Assembly: GCA_038373865.1 (NCBI GenBank) | Contig: JAXGGA010003391.1 | Span: 1 to 64,000, forward strand | Direction of reading: 5' to 3' | Source: Uloborus plumipes | Taxonomy: Eukaryota; Arthropoda; Arachnida; Araneae; Uloboridae | DNA: 64,000 nt | In this document: positions 38,090-48,651 of the stretch, one piece after another | Layout of the letters: the number at the start of each line of letters is the position of its first letter | Numbering within the stretch: the first letter of the stretch is position 1 | Made by a program: the position numbers and the translations under genes | Notes under the pieces: generated by a model | What the model was told of the DNA's origin: nothing | Databases searched by the model: none | What the model saw: only the letters and a program-made list of their open reading frames with translations

Positions 38090-39771
38090 GTAAGGAAAGA
38101 AATATATTTTGATCTGTTAATTTACATTTGAATCATTAAACCAGTTTTCCTGCGTACCTGCAGAATTTACTGCTTTTTACTGAAACTTCTCGTCTATGTC
38201 TTATGCTGGATTGCCCGCTTAGCTATAATTTTGTGCTGCTTCTTAAAGACATTAGCTAAACTTATTTTTTTTTAATCTACCAAAAGCTCTCACGTGATGC
38301 AAAAAAATTAATAAACTGACAAAAATTTACACCAAATCAAAGTTTTTCTTTTTTTTTCATTTTTCAAGAATTCCAATTTCCATGTCTGCAATAAACACTA
38401 TTGTTTATCATGGCCAGATTTTAAAATAATTCTAAAGTTATTTTGTTCATTAAAAAGTTCTTTGACTTCATATTTCATAGTTCTGATTAAAAAATGCGAT
38501 CTTCTCTTCTTTTTTTCCATCTGTGTTAAGAATTAAATCCTTTTCAATTGCGATTGCTATGAAGCTTTGATAAAAGGCTAGCGAATAAAACATGCATTTA
38601 TTTTCATTGAAGCCTTGATTCGTAAATGTTTTAGCAATATTATGTGATAATATTTCTTTTTTTTAAGAGTAATAATAGGAGTTCAATTTATATCAAATGC
38701 ATATTTTGCACTTTTAAAACTGATTGATAAGAGTCGTTTTAGTCAGTTCTAAACTGAAACCATTTTTTTATTTTCATGATTTTATTTGAATAATACTCCA
38801 CTCTGGGGATATATTTGGCATTTAAGAGCTTTGACATTTTTAAATCCATTCTTCTTATTACTAAAAAATTGCTTCTGACTCAATTTTGTTTAAAATAAAT
38901 TGCTCTCTCGTTTTATTTTTAATCCCCCTTTTATCTCAATGTATTGCCAAGTAATCTTAAACTAGCTCTTAGAAGTCGTGACTTTATTGATTCTAATGTT
39001 TTAAAAGTTGCTTTTAAATAGCGCTACGATTCTATTTTATCGAAACGGCTAAGTGCACTGTATTTAACGGAGACAATGAGTAATGTTTCAGTTTTTTCTT
39101 GAAAGATTAAAATATTAGGAAAGAAGCGAACATTTGAATGAGAATTTACAGCTAGACTTAAAGTTTTTTAAAAGCAATTGCAGAAGAATTAAATGATAGC
39201 ATGAAAAAGAGGAATATAAAGCAAATTGAAGTAAGAAAATCCACGTTTAAAACAGCGTTTAGAGATTAAGTAGCTCTTTTGTGAGCCGAAAAATTGTCAA
39301 GGTAAGGATAAATTTTATACGAACAATATTTTCATGACTTTTAAATCTTCGATTTTAAATTCTTTCAACTAACAGGATTTTTTTCTGTTTTATTGACTGT
39401 AACATGAAATGCGTTATTTGTGTTACATTTTTTTAATGTTACTAATTGTACCAGGTCTTAAACTCTCAGTGACACTAACTGCTTCAAAAAAAAAAAAAAA
39501 CATTTCAGGCATCAGGAAATTTACAAGAATATTAAAACAACCAACAGTAGAATGTAGTTAAGAAGATTTATATTTATTCTTTTGAATATATGTATTTTAA
39601 ATTTCGTGAAATAACTGGAAATCGTTTAATTTACTTCATTTTTAAACATTAAAATATTTAACTCCTTCAATACTCTCTAATTTTATTAAAACATTGAAAT
39701 AATATGGATTCTGAACATTTGGTTTTACTGTAATTAATTTTTTAATATAATTGCCCAACCATTGAGAGGTT

Positions 39772-39775
<4 letters not shown>

Positions 39776-39821
<46 letters not shown>

Positions 39822-39828
39822 ATATATA
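39776..39828. repeat. (TA)n microsatellite at Tc1 insertion site
   Basis: ~52 bp of TA, continued by GTATATATATATATATATA at 40656-40674 on the other side of the Tc1-like element. Confidence 0.95.
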
Positions 39829-40656
39829 CACTCAGGCACATTGAAAATAGCGACCCAAGAAGAAATCGTCGGATTGATCAGCGACTGCGTCTACAGCGGT
39901 GCCAAGCCAGATCAATGTGGAATGTCACAGATTGGCAAAAAGTTGTGTTTAGTGATGAGTCTCGGTTTGTATTAGGGACTGATGATAACCGCGTACGGGT
40001 GTAAAGGCGCCCAGGTGAGCGGTACAATTCCTCCCACACTGTTCTACGTCACACTGCCCGCACAGCCGGTGTAATGGTCTGGGGGGCCATATCCTATGAT
40101 AGTCGGTCCAATCTAATTGTGATGCATGGAAACTTAACCGGCCAACGTTACGTTGATGATATTCTTCGACCCCATGTAGGACCTTTCCTAAATAGTCTCC
40201 CAGGGGAAATTTTACAGCAAGATAATGCTCGTCCGCATACAGCAAGAGTTGCTCGAGACTTCCTACGTCATTTTCAGACTCTTCCATGACCGGCCCGCTC
40301 CCCGACTTATCCCCCATAGAGCATGTGTGGGATCAGCTAAAACGTTAGATGCCATCGTGTCACTCTGAGCGTAATTTGCAGTTGGCTGTTACAAATTTGT
40401 GGACCCATCTGCCTCAGGACAACATCAGGCGTCTAATCAACTCAATGTCGGACTGTGTGGCCGCATGTATTGCAGCTAGAGGTGGTCCAACGCGCTATCG
40501 AAGTTGCTCTGTATTCTGTCCTTGCACGCCCTGTATTCGTTCCTTTGTTTTGATTTTGAGATCAAGTGAATATCTCATCTGTATCATTATGTGTATTAAA
40601 TTTCATTTCAATCCGATGCTTTCTTCTTGGGTCGCTATTTTCAATGTGCCTGAGTG
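39829..40656 (+). mobile_element. Internally deleted Tc1-like transposon in a (TA)n tract
   Basis: 828 bp with ~30-bp perfect terminal repeats (CACTCAGGCACATTGAAAAT and GCGACCCAAGAAGAA) and TA target duplication. The left repeat runs directly into mid-transposase sequence, so the N-terminal half of the ORF and its 5' leader are deleted. Complete Tc1 elements are about twice as long. Confidence 0.92.
39855..40500 (+). pseudogene. Tc1/mariner (DD34E) transposase remnant
   Basis: Frame contains RRIDQRLRLQRCQARSMW, WQKVVFSDESRFVLG (first Asp), a TAA replacing one codon after NRVRV, VMVWGAISYDSRSNL, ILQQDNARPHTARVARDF (second Asp), then a TGA, RSPDLSPIEHVWDQLKR (Glu), a TAG, and NLQLAVTNLWTHLPQDNIRR. 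The three catalytic acidic residues are recognisable, but at least three stops break the frame and the DNA-binding N terminus is missing. Non-functional. Confidence 0.92.
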
Positions 40657-40674
40657 TATATATATATATATATA

Positions 40675-41124
40675 GTCAAACCTGTCTATCTCGGATTTCA
40701 CGGGACAGAAGAAAAATTCGAGATACGGAGGTTTCGAGATACATAGGTTGTGATAAAATTTATAAAAATAAGCAATTGGAACAAAGTTAAATACTTAATA
40801 CATTGTTTTGGATTGATATTGTTAAATATTTTACTGTACGACACCGCGTTTGTCCACGTTTTACTAATTTTGGCGACTATATCGGTGGCAAGTTAATGCA
40901 TACCTTTAAGTATGAACATAGTCTTTTAATGATTGTGCAGAAAATGATTTTTGTCTCCAAGAACATTGACAAAGGTGACTGGAGATGAAATTCAAAAATG
41001 AGTCGTCAAAATTCGAAATATAGAGGTTTTCGGGAAAAATCATTTGAGATAAACTTGAGAAAAAACATTAAATTTAAGCTGTAAAAGCAGGGAAAATGAA
41101 AAATTTTGACATAGATAGGTTTAC
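40675..41124. mobile_element. Pogo/Tigger-like MITE
   Basis: Left end GTCAAACCTGTCTATCTCG and right end TGACATAGATAGGTTTAC are imperfect inverted repeats. The interior has TTCGAGATAC/GAAATATAGAGGTTTTCGGG. The end sequence resembles pogo-type termini. It abuts the (TA)n beside the Tc1 element. Confidence 0.6.
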
Positions 41125-41679
41125 ACAAATGCAACAAGTTTAGACTTTAGTTTTAATTTGATGAATTCTTTAATATAGTTGCCTCAGACATGTGGGGGGG
41201 GGTCAGAAAAATTACAATGACGAGAACATTAGTTTTGATTTAATTAAATTCTATAATGTAACTGCCTCTTGCAGAGATGCTTTTTTTTTTTTTTTTGGTG
41301 GGGGAAAATCCTATTATAAAAACTTTAGTTTTGATTTAATGAAATCTATAAAAAAATTTTCCCAGACATTGAGAAAGGGGGGGGGGGTAGAAAAGCCATA
41401 ATTCTTAGAACTTTAGATTTTATTTAATGAATTCTATTAAATAATTGCTCCAGACATCAAAAGTTTTTTTCCCCAGGGAAATATTGTCACTATAAGAACT
41501 TTAGTTCTCATTTGATCAATTCTATAACATCAATTCATTAAAACGAAAACTCATTAGATGCAAATAAATCGCTGCTTTCTCAAATCATTTCAAAAGCTTG
41601 CTTAAAACTCATGCATTATTTAACACAGCAATAACAATCTTTCGCGCCATGTGAAATGATTATTCCTTTTATTCCGCAG

Positions 41680-41805
41680 ATGTTGACGAGTGCGAAGCCA
41701 TTCCGGGAATTTGCGAGAAGGGGAAATGCGTTAACTCGGTCGGGTCATTCAGATGCGACTGCACAGAGGGCTATTTGTACAATGAGGACACGAGCAGTTG
41801 CGAAG
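41680..41805 (+). CDS. FBN: Fibrillin exon: calcium-binding EGF module 1
   Basis: A 126-nt (42-codon) phase 1-1 exon with acceptor ATTCCGCAG and donor G|GTGAG. It reads DVDECEAIPGIC, EKGKCVNSVGSF, RCDCTEGYLYNEDTSSCE. The DVDE start and the CxNx4FxC motif (CVNSVGSFRC) are the calcium-ligand and Asn/Asp-hydroxylation signatures of cbEGF domains; all six cysteines are present. It directly follows hybrid domain 1, as in vertebrate fibrillins. In the family, cbEGF modules form rigid calcium-stabilised rods. Confidence 0.93.
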
Positions 41806-42137
41806 GTGAGTTTATTAAATATTAATCTTTTGCCGACATTCCAATTTCAATCCAGGGTGTAATTCGGACGTGAGTCATTTGAATTTGCAAACCAGCTTTG
41901 TTAAAAGTTCGATGCGTTCATTGGACAAAGTCTGAAACAAGAAGTCAGTTTTCATAACCATTATGAAATTTTACTGTGATAGTCAGCTGCAGGTTTTAAA
42001 TCCACTGTTCTCTTGTTAAAGCTCAAATAGAGTGTCCAATTTGACAGAATAGGTGTTTTTCATTTGTTAAAATAATTGCTGTTGTCAGAAGAAAAAAAAT
42101 CGATATTTATGTACATATGTTTCTAAAATTTACATAA

Positions 42138-42667
42138 CCCATTAATGCCTAGCGTCCCTTTTTAGGGACTGTTTAAAAAAAGGTCTGAATTTCCCCAAAA
42201 TAAACATTTCAACCAAATAATAGTGTTCAATTAGTACCTTGGTATTGTTTCATTTCGTTATTAACAGATTGCAGCACATAACCATTGTAAAGTGTGTTCT
42301 CTATAATGGTTAGTGCTAATAGCAGTTTTAATATGATCTTTATCAAAAATGACATCGTTCACAATCCCAAGAAAAAAAGCTCAGTTTTCAAAATTATTCC
42401 CAGCTTTCCACTTTATGTTAATTGCTGTTTTATTTCTTCTTATAAAATGTCTTTTTACATATTATATCGTAGGCAGAAAAAAAAAATTAGTAAAAAAAGT
42501 ATGTACCCTCTGAGGTCTATCGTAACTTTTAAGGGACGATTTTTCTTTCCTTAGTAAAGGAATTATTTTTACGTGATATTTTTTTAAGTATTTTTCCTGT
42601 CCATTAAACACCGTTTGTAACCAGTATAGAAAATATCTTTGAAAAAAAAATGTCAGGCATTAATGGG
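42138..42667 (+). mobile_element. TTAA-type MITE family M2, copy 3 (complete)
   Basis: 530 bp, CCCATTAATGCC ... GGCATTAATGGG with TTAA at the right (42668-42671) and ATAA at the left. Same family as 12348-12855 and 13300-13718; useful as the reference copy. Confidence 0.85.
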
Positions 42668-42703
42668 TTAATAAGCCAATTAAAAATAATACTTACTCTC
42701 TTA

Positions 42704-43094
42704 CACTGCAAAAAATGAACTGTTGTTTTTACAGTATAATACTGGCAGCCGAGGTTCCAATTTAAAACTTAAAATACACAGTAACAAACTTTAAAACTAA
42801 CAATTTCAGTTTCTTACCGTAAAGTTCGAAATTTTACAGTTTATTGCCGTAAAATTTAGCTGTGTTATACTGTAAAAACAATAATTTAATACTGGCAGCA
42901 GAATTTCCGGTGTAAAACTGTAAAATATACGATAATAAACTGTAAAATTAGCAATTTTGCAGTTTATTACTGTAAAATTAGCAATTTTAGTTTAATACTG
43001 TAAAAGTAGAAATTTTAGTTTATTACTGTGAAATAGTTTATTACCATATTATTAGCTGTATTACATTGTAAAAACAACATAACTTTTTACAGTG
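42704..43094. mobile_element. CACTG-type MITE, copy 2 (uninterrupted)
   Basis: 391 bp, CACTGCAAAAAATGAAC ... ACTTTTTACAGTG, flanked by TA (42702-42703, 43095-43096). Its interior is repeated AAACTGTAAAATTAGC motifs. It gives the empty-site reference for the interrupted copy at 36856-37737. Confidence 0.85.
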
Positions 43095-43180
43095 TAGAGC
43101 ATTTCAAGAGTAGAGGAAAATTTGGGAATTTCGCGCACTCTTCAGTGAGGCGTAGTAGTGAAATTCCACGAAAGAGCAGT

Positions 43181-43370
43181 CATCTTGTTTCGCGCGTGAC
43201 ACTCATATATTTCGTTAAAAAGTAGTGCTTAAGGGTAATAAACGAAATTTTGTTGGTTAAGAAATCACTAACTGGTGTAGGATTTCTAGGCCAAAATATT
43301 TTGTTCATTACCTTTTAAAATTTCTACTTTTTAATGAAATAATATGAGCGTCACGTGCGGGACAAAATGG
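43181..43370. mobile_element. Foldback element with ~70-bp arms
   Basis: CATCTTGTTTCGCGCGTGAC...TTAAAAAGTAG is mirrored by CTACTTTTTAATGAAATAAT...GTCACGTGCGGGACAAAATG. Central loop ~50 bp. No coding sequence. Confidence 0.7.
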
Positions 43371-43498
43371 TGGTTTTTACTTGAAATGGCCCAATAGCTA
43401 AAATTACACCCTTGTGGAAAATCTCCATAGTCTAATTTTGACATGAGCGCAAGAGGGCGCTGTTATTTGTTCCTATGCAAATTGCTGTCGGCTCTTAA

Positions 43499-43719
43499 CC
43501 CTACACTGCATAGCGTTGCCAATTGGCTACATGGACTTTTTTTCCTTATGACCATGCATAAGGCAACTCAAGCATAAAAAGCAAGTATTAGGTATCTTTA
43601 AAGCAAATATAACCATCTATCCTCAAAATTATTTTTTTTAAATGTGTTCCAATGTTTTCTTATTACACTAAAAAACATATATATGTCTTTCAAAGAACAA
43701 AAAACCATTCAGTGTAGGG
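43499..43719. mobile_element. TTAA-type MITE, 221 bp
   Basis: CCCTACACTGCATAG ... CATTCAGTGTAGGG between perfect TTAA copies (43495-43498, 43720-43723). piggyBac-like. Confidence 0.88.
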
Positions 43720-43887
43720 TTAACTGTATTTATATCTATTCGGACGGCACTTGTGTTGTAGATTTTTGTAGTTGTTGAAGGTTAGAGCATAGTTTTTGTA
43801 AGGGCGACATGCCCGCTTCAAATAGCAAAATAAATCTATGTTTTATTTAAATAGTCATCGTAGAAATCATTTCGTGTCAACCTTAGA

Positions 43888-44229
43888 AGCATCATCTCAT
43901 CGGCCGATGATCGGCCATTCATCGAAACCCGATGAAATTCTCATCGGACGATGATCTAATATGTCTCATCGGCCAAACAGAATCCGAGCAGCAAAATCCG
44001 ATGAGTTTTGCTCGAAATACGATGAGATTTGGAGCAATTTACGAGCAGAACAGTCCCGTGCCGATGAATTTCATCGGGAAAGTTGATCGGAAGGATATCG
44101 CTTTCCGATGAAAAGTAGCTCATTAAAAACCGTGCTCGGATACTAATCGGAACGATGTCATCGTGCGTTACAGGATCAGTTTACGAGGAGTTCGATGATC
44201 GGCCGAGAAAAATCCGATGAGTTGATGCT
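43888..44229. mobile_element. GC-richer element dense in CGATGA/TCATCG motifs
   Basis: Ends AGCATCATCTCATCGG and CCGATGAGTTGATGCT are inverted repeats. Inside, CGATGA or TCATCG occurs more than fifteen times in both orientations, plus CTCGTAAA/GAGCA motifs. No ORF. Probably a MITE whose interior is a tiling of transposase-site-like motifs; family unknown. Confidence 0.6.
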
Positions 44230-45759
44230 ACTTGGGTAACCACAACTTGTCTGATTTTTTTAACGTGTGAAGCAATAAGCATCTAATTATTAGAAAATGC
44301 CATATTTGTCTACTGGTTGAGGTGTTCATTCACCGCGTCAGGGTACTTTTTTCCATTTCAGCCCTCCAAAAACATGGAGCAGATCCATAAAAATTTTCGC
44401 TACTTTTTAAAAAATAACTACACATGTCAATAAAAGTCTTGTTACTGTCATGTGGTAAATGTAATAATTTTTAACGATGCTATGAATTTTCGAAAATGAA
44501 ATTTCTGGAAGTGTTCATCTACCCTATAAAAATAAAGCTGAAATAAATTCAGTTTCTGCAAAAAAAAAAAATAATAATAATAAATAAATAAATAATTTTA
44601 ATAATTTCTATAAATCATTGAGTTCATTTAAACGGTCACGCACCCTCTTAAGAATAACAAAAAATGCAAAAAAAATTTTATTTACTTCTAAGCATTTATG
44701 CTTTACTCTCAAGCCAGTACAAATTTTGAAGAGTATTAACCATCGTTTTAGATAAAATACATGATGCATTATAAATAACAAAAACGCATAGGTTTTACGA
44801 TTATCGGTTTATCAAAAATAAACTGAGCTACTATATAAAGTCTCCTTTATGGTTTTTCAAACTAGATTTTTATATCTTTGTCTCGGAGGAAGCTTTTTCT
44901 TTGCTATAGCAGATTATGCGACGAGTTTCTTTTGAACAGTTCTTGCCAGACGGGCGATTCCGCCCTTCACAATGTTTCTTTTGTGCTAGTTTTCCAAAAT
45001 TCTTCTAATGGAAGGATCAAGAATGTTCTTTGAAGTGAAACTATGAACAAAGTTCTGTTCTTTTTGGTGCTCTACTTTCTGCCTGAGGGAAAGCATGCAA
45101 TTGAGAGTTATATATAGATTTGTGTGTTCTTAGGTTTTGGATATCATTCCACTGTATGTGAAGGTTTTTTGGGTAGTTAGAGGGAAAAAATTAACAAAAC
45201 TTCAAAGTAATTAAATGCAATTTTAGCTGTTATAAATGATAACTGAAATCTAATTTTGCACAGTACAGTCGAACCTCAAAAACGAGCTCAAAGGTACCTT
45301 GAAAATTAGTTCGATTTAAACGCAGTTAGTTTTATCCGAAACGCAATAAATAGCTTTACATTGGCGGCCGCAGAAATGAATCAAATTTGTTCTAAATAGT
45401 TTTGATTTTAACTAAGCGGCTGATTCATTAAAGCGGCGAACTTAACAAAGCTGGGTATTGCTCTGTTTTTAACGATTTGATTCATTAAAGCTGTTGATTC
45501 AATTAACCGGCGACACACCGTATGTAAATACAGGGTTACTACAAATGATTCATTCCTTTTCGAAACTCTCTCTATATAAAATTATTGTTCTTACAACGAT
45601 TAGAAGTATATGAAAATAACCACAAGCTCATCAAGATTTAGGTTTGTGTTGCCCTAGTGTTAATACGAGTGCCACAGTATTTTTGAAATGGCGACAAAAC
45701 AAGAAAATCGTATTTTTTTTACTTTGTTATAACTGTCATAACGTTTATGCAATTAGTTA

Positions 45760-45880
45760 CCACCATAAGCCGGGGCTAAGGTAGAACTGAAGCAATACAG
45801 CCACAGCTCGGTATTGATTTCCTGTGACTGCAGTTTCGTCCTTATTCTGAACTCCTCAGTCAGAAATAGCAAATACCGCC
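45760..45880 (-). mobile_element. Ribozyme repeat copy R2, left part
   Basis: Contains the family end motif in diverged form (CATAAGCCGGGGCTAAGG), the CACAGCTCGGTATTGA segment and a minus-strand hammerhead. Its partner end lies at 48179-48397; younger insertions fill the space between. Confidence 0.6.
45816..45870 (-). ncRNA. Type I hammerhead ribozyme motif (R2 left, minus strand)
   Basis: Minus strand: UUUCUGA, CUGAGGA, GUUC-AGAAUAA-GGAC, GAAAC-UGCA-GUC, ACAGGAAAU. The core is complete with N7 = G. Stem II is GUUC/GGAC and stem I is UUUCUG/CAGGAA (one G-U). Both stems differ from the R1 copies yet still pair. Confidence 0.75.
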
Positions 45881-45884
45881 CATA

Positions 45885-46235
45885 TCTAATATCTTTAAAC
45901 GAGCAATTCTTGTATATATATATATATATATATATTTATTTTTCGGATCTCGAAAACGGCTCTAACGATTTCGATAAAATTTTGTATTTAGATAGAGTTT
46001 TGGTTTATGAGTTCATCTACGTCGGCGTATTTTCTGTAAAAACGCGAGTTTTCCCAAAAAACCCCGTTTTCTTTGTGCCTTCATTGAAAGTTTGAAAAGC
46101 TTTTATTTCGCCATTTTCTTTATGAGTATTTTCTTTCTTACTGTTTCCGTGGCGACCACGTTTTGTTTAACAATTGGATTTCATATTTAATCACATCAGC
46201 GCAAGCTCAAATTATGGTATTTGGCAACGTTAAAT
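45885..46235 (+). repeat. Direct repeat A (~350 bp), Helitron-like
   Basis: TCTAATATCTTTAAACGAGC, ATTCTTGTATATATATA, CGGATCTCGAAAACGGCTC ... TGGATTTCATATTTAATCAC. Repeated at 46545-46870, period 660 bp. The start resembles Helitron 5' ends, but no CTAG end was located. Confidence 0.7.
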
Positions 46236-46544
46236 TGTTATTGTTTTGGAAATGTTAAAGCAAGGCTTCACTAGGCTGTTTCATTTATTCAATATGCATG
46301 GGATAAAAGCAGTGGTAATTGTCCACCGACATCTATTGCATTGTATGGTAACTTACATTATATAAAAATCAGATTACTTTTTACTTTTCAAGTGCGATTT
46401 CAAAATTGAGTATAAAAGTGTTATAGTTTTAAAATACTTTTTTTCCTCCTCAAGAGTGTTTAGTAAGATATTTCAGGTAAAAAATCAATAAATATGAAAC
46501 TCAATTTTCTTAAAATATTAAGTTTCGAAACAAAGTTACATCTA

Positions 46545-46870
46545 TCTAATATCTTTAGACGAGCAATTCTTGTACATATATATTTCGGATCTCGAAAACG
46601 CCTCTAACGATTTTGTTAAATTTTGTAAGAAGATAGAGTTTTGGTTTTTGAGTTCATCTACATCGGCGTTTTTTCTGCAAAAACGCGAGTTTTCACGTAA
46701 AACCCCGTTTTTTGTGCCTTCATTAAAAGTTTAACGAGCTTTCTTTCGCCATTTTCTTTATGATTACTCTTATTGTTACTATTTCATAACAACCACATTT
46801 CATTATAACAATGGATTTCATATTTGATCACATCAGCGTAAATTAAAATTTTTATGGTATTTGGCAAACG
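46545..46870 (+). repeat. Direct repeat B, second copy of 45885-46235
   Basis: Same segment with small differences (CTTTAGACGAGC, shorter TA run). The ~310 bp between copies is unrelated AT-rich sequence. Confidence 0.7.
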
Positions 46871-46947
46871 AGTTTTGGCAACACGTTAGAATGATTGTTT
46901 TTGAAATTTAAAAGAGTTCGATCAAAATAAAGTTAGAATTGGGTGTG

Positions 46948-47352
46948 GGCCGCGGTAGTCCGATCGGTTAGTCGTCGGATTCGTAACCGGAGGGTCCCGG
47001 GCCGATCATATAGAGAAAGCCCAGCCGATCAAAGATCCACCGTCTTCATTAATGATGGCTGGGGGACGTTAAAAATGTTCGTGGACATAAAATCCTCCGA
47101 GTGAAACGATACCTCTGGGGGATGCTGGGCCAAGGGTTTGCTCGGACCTAGGGCCTGGTTCAAAAATGAACAGTGCGCTCTTCAGGGCCCCATCCCGGTT
47201 AAACCACGAGTTGTGGTATGTACGGAGGGAACCTTGAAGTGTGAAGTGAAGTGAAAGTCAAAACCAACTGGAACCAAATGCGTACTGGAGAACAGGGACT
47301 CTGCATCCATTCTCATCAACCTCTCCCCCGTCTTCGGCGCCAAATAAAATGA
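46948..47352 (+). mobile_element. tRNA-derived SINE with 11-bp target duplication
   Basis: Head GGCCGCGGTAGTCCGATCGG then TTAGTCGTCGG, TTCGTAACCGG and AGGGTCCCGGGCC has tRNA-like A-box and decayed B-box positions, with an anticodon-loop-like TTCGTAA. It is followed by a GC-rich body and an A-rich end (CAAATAAAAT). Target duplication AATTGGGTGTG at 46937-46947 and 47353-47363 fixes the borders. GC-rich against AT-rich surroundings. ORFs within are shadows. Confidence 0.85.
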
Positions 47353-48178
47353 AATTGGGTGTGATTTTACGGTGAGCATGGATTAAATAAGGTTGTGTTT
47401 TTTAAAACAAATTACGGCTGTTTTAAATGCGTAATTGCAACCAAAATCTTAAAAATGTTTTTCAAGTTTATCTAAATAAGTACTTCGCATTTTAGAAAAA
47501 AACACAGAGTTTACAAACCTCTTTTTTTTTTTTAACCGAGTGGGCTCGGTCCCCTGGTATCCAGGCTTATAGGAGGTAACTCATTATTATTCAACTTCGC
47601 AGAGATGGCCTATGACTCCTCCTTTTTTCAGGATTGTCCATTTTTAGGAAGGGGTGATACGCAGATGAAAATTGAGGAATGTGATTCACAATTGCGGCAT
47701 TGGTTATAAAGCTTGAATACGTCACCTTGCTTACCTTTAATTGGTCTCCCAATTTGAGAAATTAGCCAAAGAGGAAAACATTTTAATTTTTGCACAATCG
47801 AGAAAGATTTCTCATTGGATACAAGAAAGTAGGTGGGTCTTGGTTTTATATCTTTCCGCAGCCATTGGCCATTGACTGCAACGCCTCCAACTTTAAATTT
47901 AAAAGTTTTAATACCTTCATTTAAATTTAAAAACAAAATGGTAACATAAGGGTTGCAATAAAGAAAGCAAAGACTTGTTTTCACTTCCTCGCCAAATGCA
48001 GGTGTGGCTCGAAGTATTATTTAATATTTCATTAAACTTATCACTTCGCCAAAATGTCGCTAAACTTGCAAATATGGCATACTGGAGTTTCTTCCTTCTC
48101 TACCTATTTTAAGGAATGGACTCGTTTTCTCATCTGATTGACACCGGCCATTTCGTCGCGGTTGAATAATACACATTA

Positions 48179-48397
48179 CCCAGCTTTTGCCTTATAATTT
48201 CGAGTTGAGCTGCACCGTGGTTTGCGGACGCTAGCTGGTAAGGTAAATTAGTTTTATCTACCAGTTTGTTGGCAATCTTAGCTACAATAAGAGGATCTTT
48301 GCCTCCAGCTCGGTTATTGGCTATTCCTGACTGAGGAGTCCAGAATAGGGACGCAACTGCAGTCTCAGGATGTCATGACAGAGCTGTGGGTGTAATT
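48179..48397 (+). mobile_element. Ribozyme repeat copy R2, right part
   Basis: Follows the family consensus: CCTTATAATTTCGAGTTGAG, CTAGCTGGTAAGG, AATAAGAGGATCTTTGCCTC, CAGCTCGG, hammerhead, then GAGCTGTGGGTGTAATTGC. More diverged than R3 and R4. Confidence 0.65.
48323..48371 (+). ncRNA. Hammerhead ribozyme motif with one core change (R2 right)
   Basis: UUCCUGA, CUGAGGA, GUCC-AGAAUAG-GGAC, GCAAC-UGCA-GUC, UCAGGAUG. Stem I (UCCUGA/UCAGGA) pairs perfectly over 6 bp and stem II is GUCC/GGAC, both by bases different from R1. The invariant GAAA is GCAA, so cleavage is probably lost. Confidence 0.7.
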
Positions 48398-48558
48398 GCT
48401 ATCATGATGTTTATCTATTCTTGTAGTTCTGTGGGGGCATACAAATAACTTTGCTTCTGTATCCCCACTACGAAAAGCGTTAAAAAAGCTCAAGGACAGC
48501 ACAATACGGCAATGATGTCGGACATTAAAAGGACTGCGCTGATGGCTTCCAAGACGTA

Positions 48559-48583
48559 ACACACACACACACACACACCACCA

Positions 48584-48648
<65 letters not shown>
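48559..48648. repeat. (CA)n microsatellite
   Basis: ~90 bp of AC repeat with a CCACCACCACAC interruption. Minus-strand Cys-Val ORFs here are artefacts. Confidence 0.97.

Positions 48649-48651
<3 letters not shown>

Larger units (their letters stand above)
38090..41679 (+). other. Fibrillin intron, 3.6 kb
   Basis: Donor GTAAGG, acceptor CCGCAG. Contains a TA tract with an internally deleted Tc1-like element (39776-40674) and a Tigger/pogo-like MITE (40675-41124). 38090-39770 and 41130-41675 are AT-rich without recognisable features. G-runs and T-runs at 41190-41390 are low complexity. Confidence 0.7.

Noticed and set aside
46948..47020. Functional tRNA gene
   Set aside because: The head resembles a tRNA but the B box and acceptor pairing are decayed, and it continues into a SINE body with target duplications.
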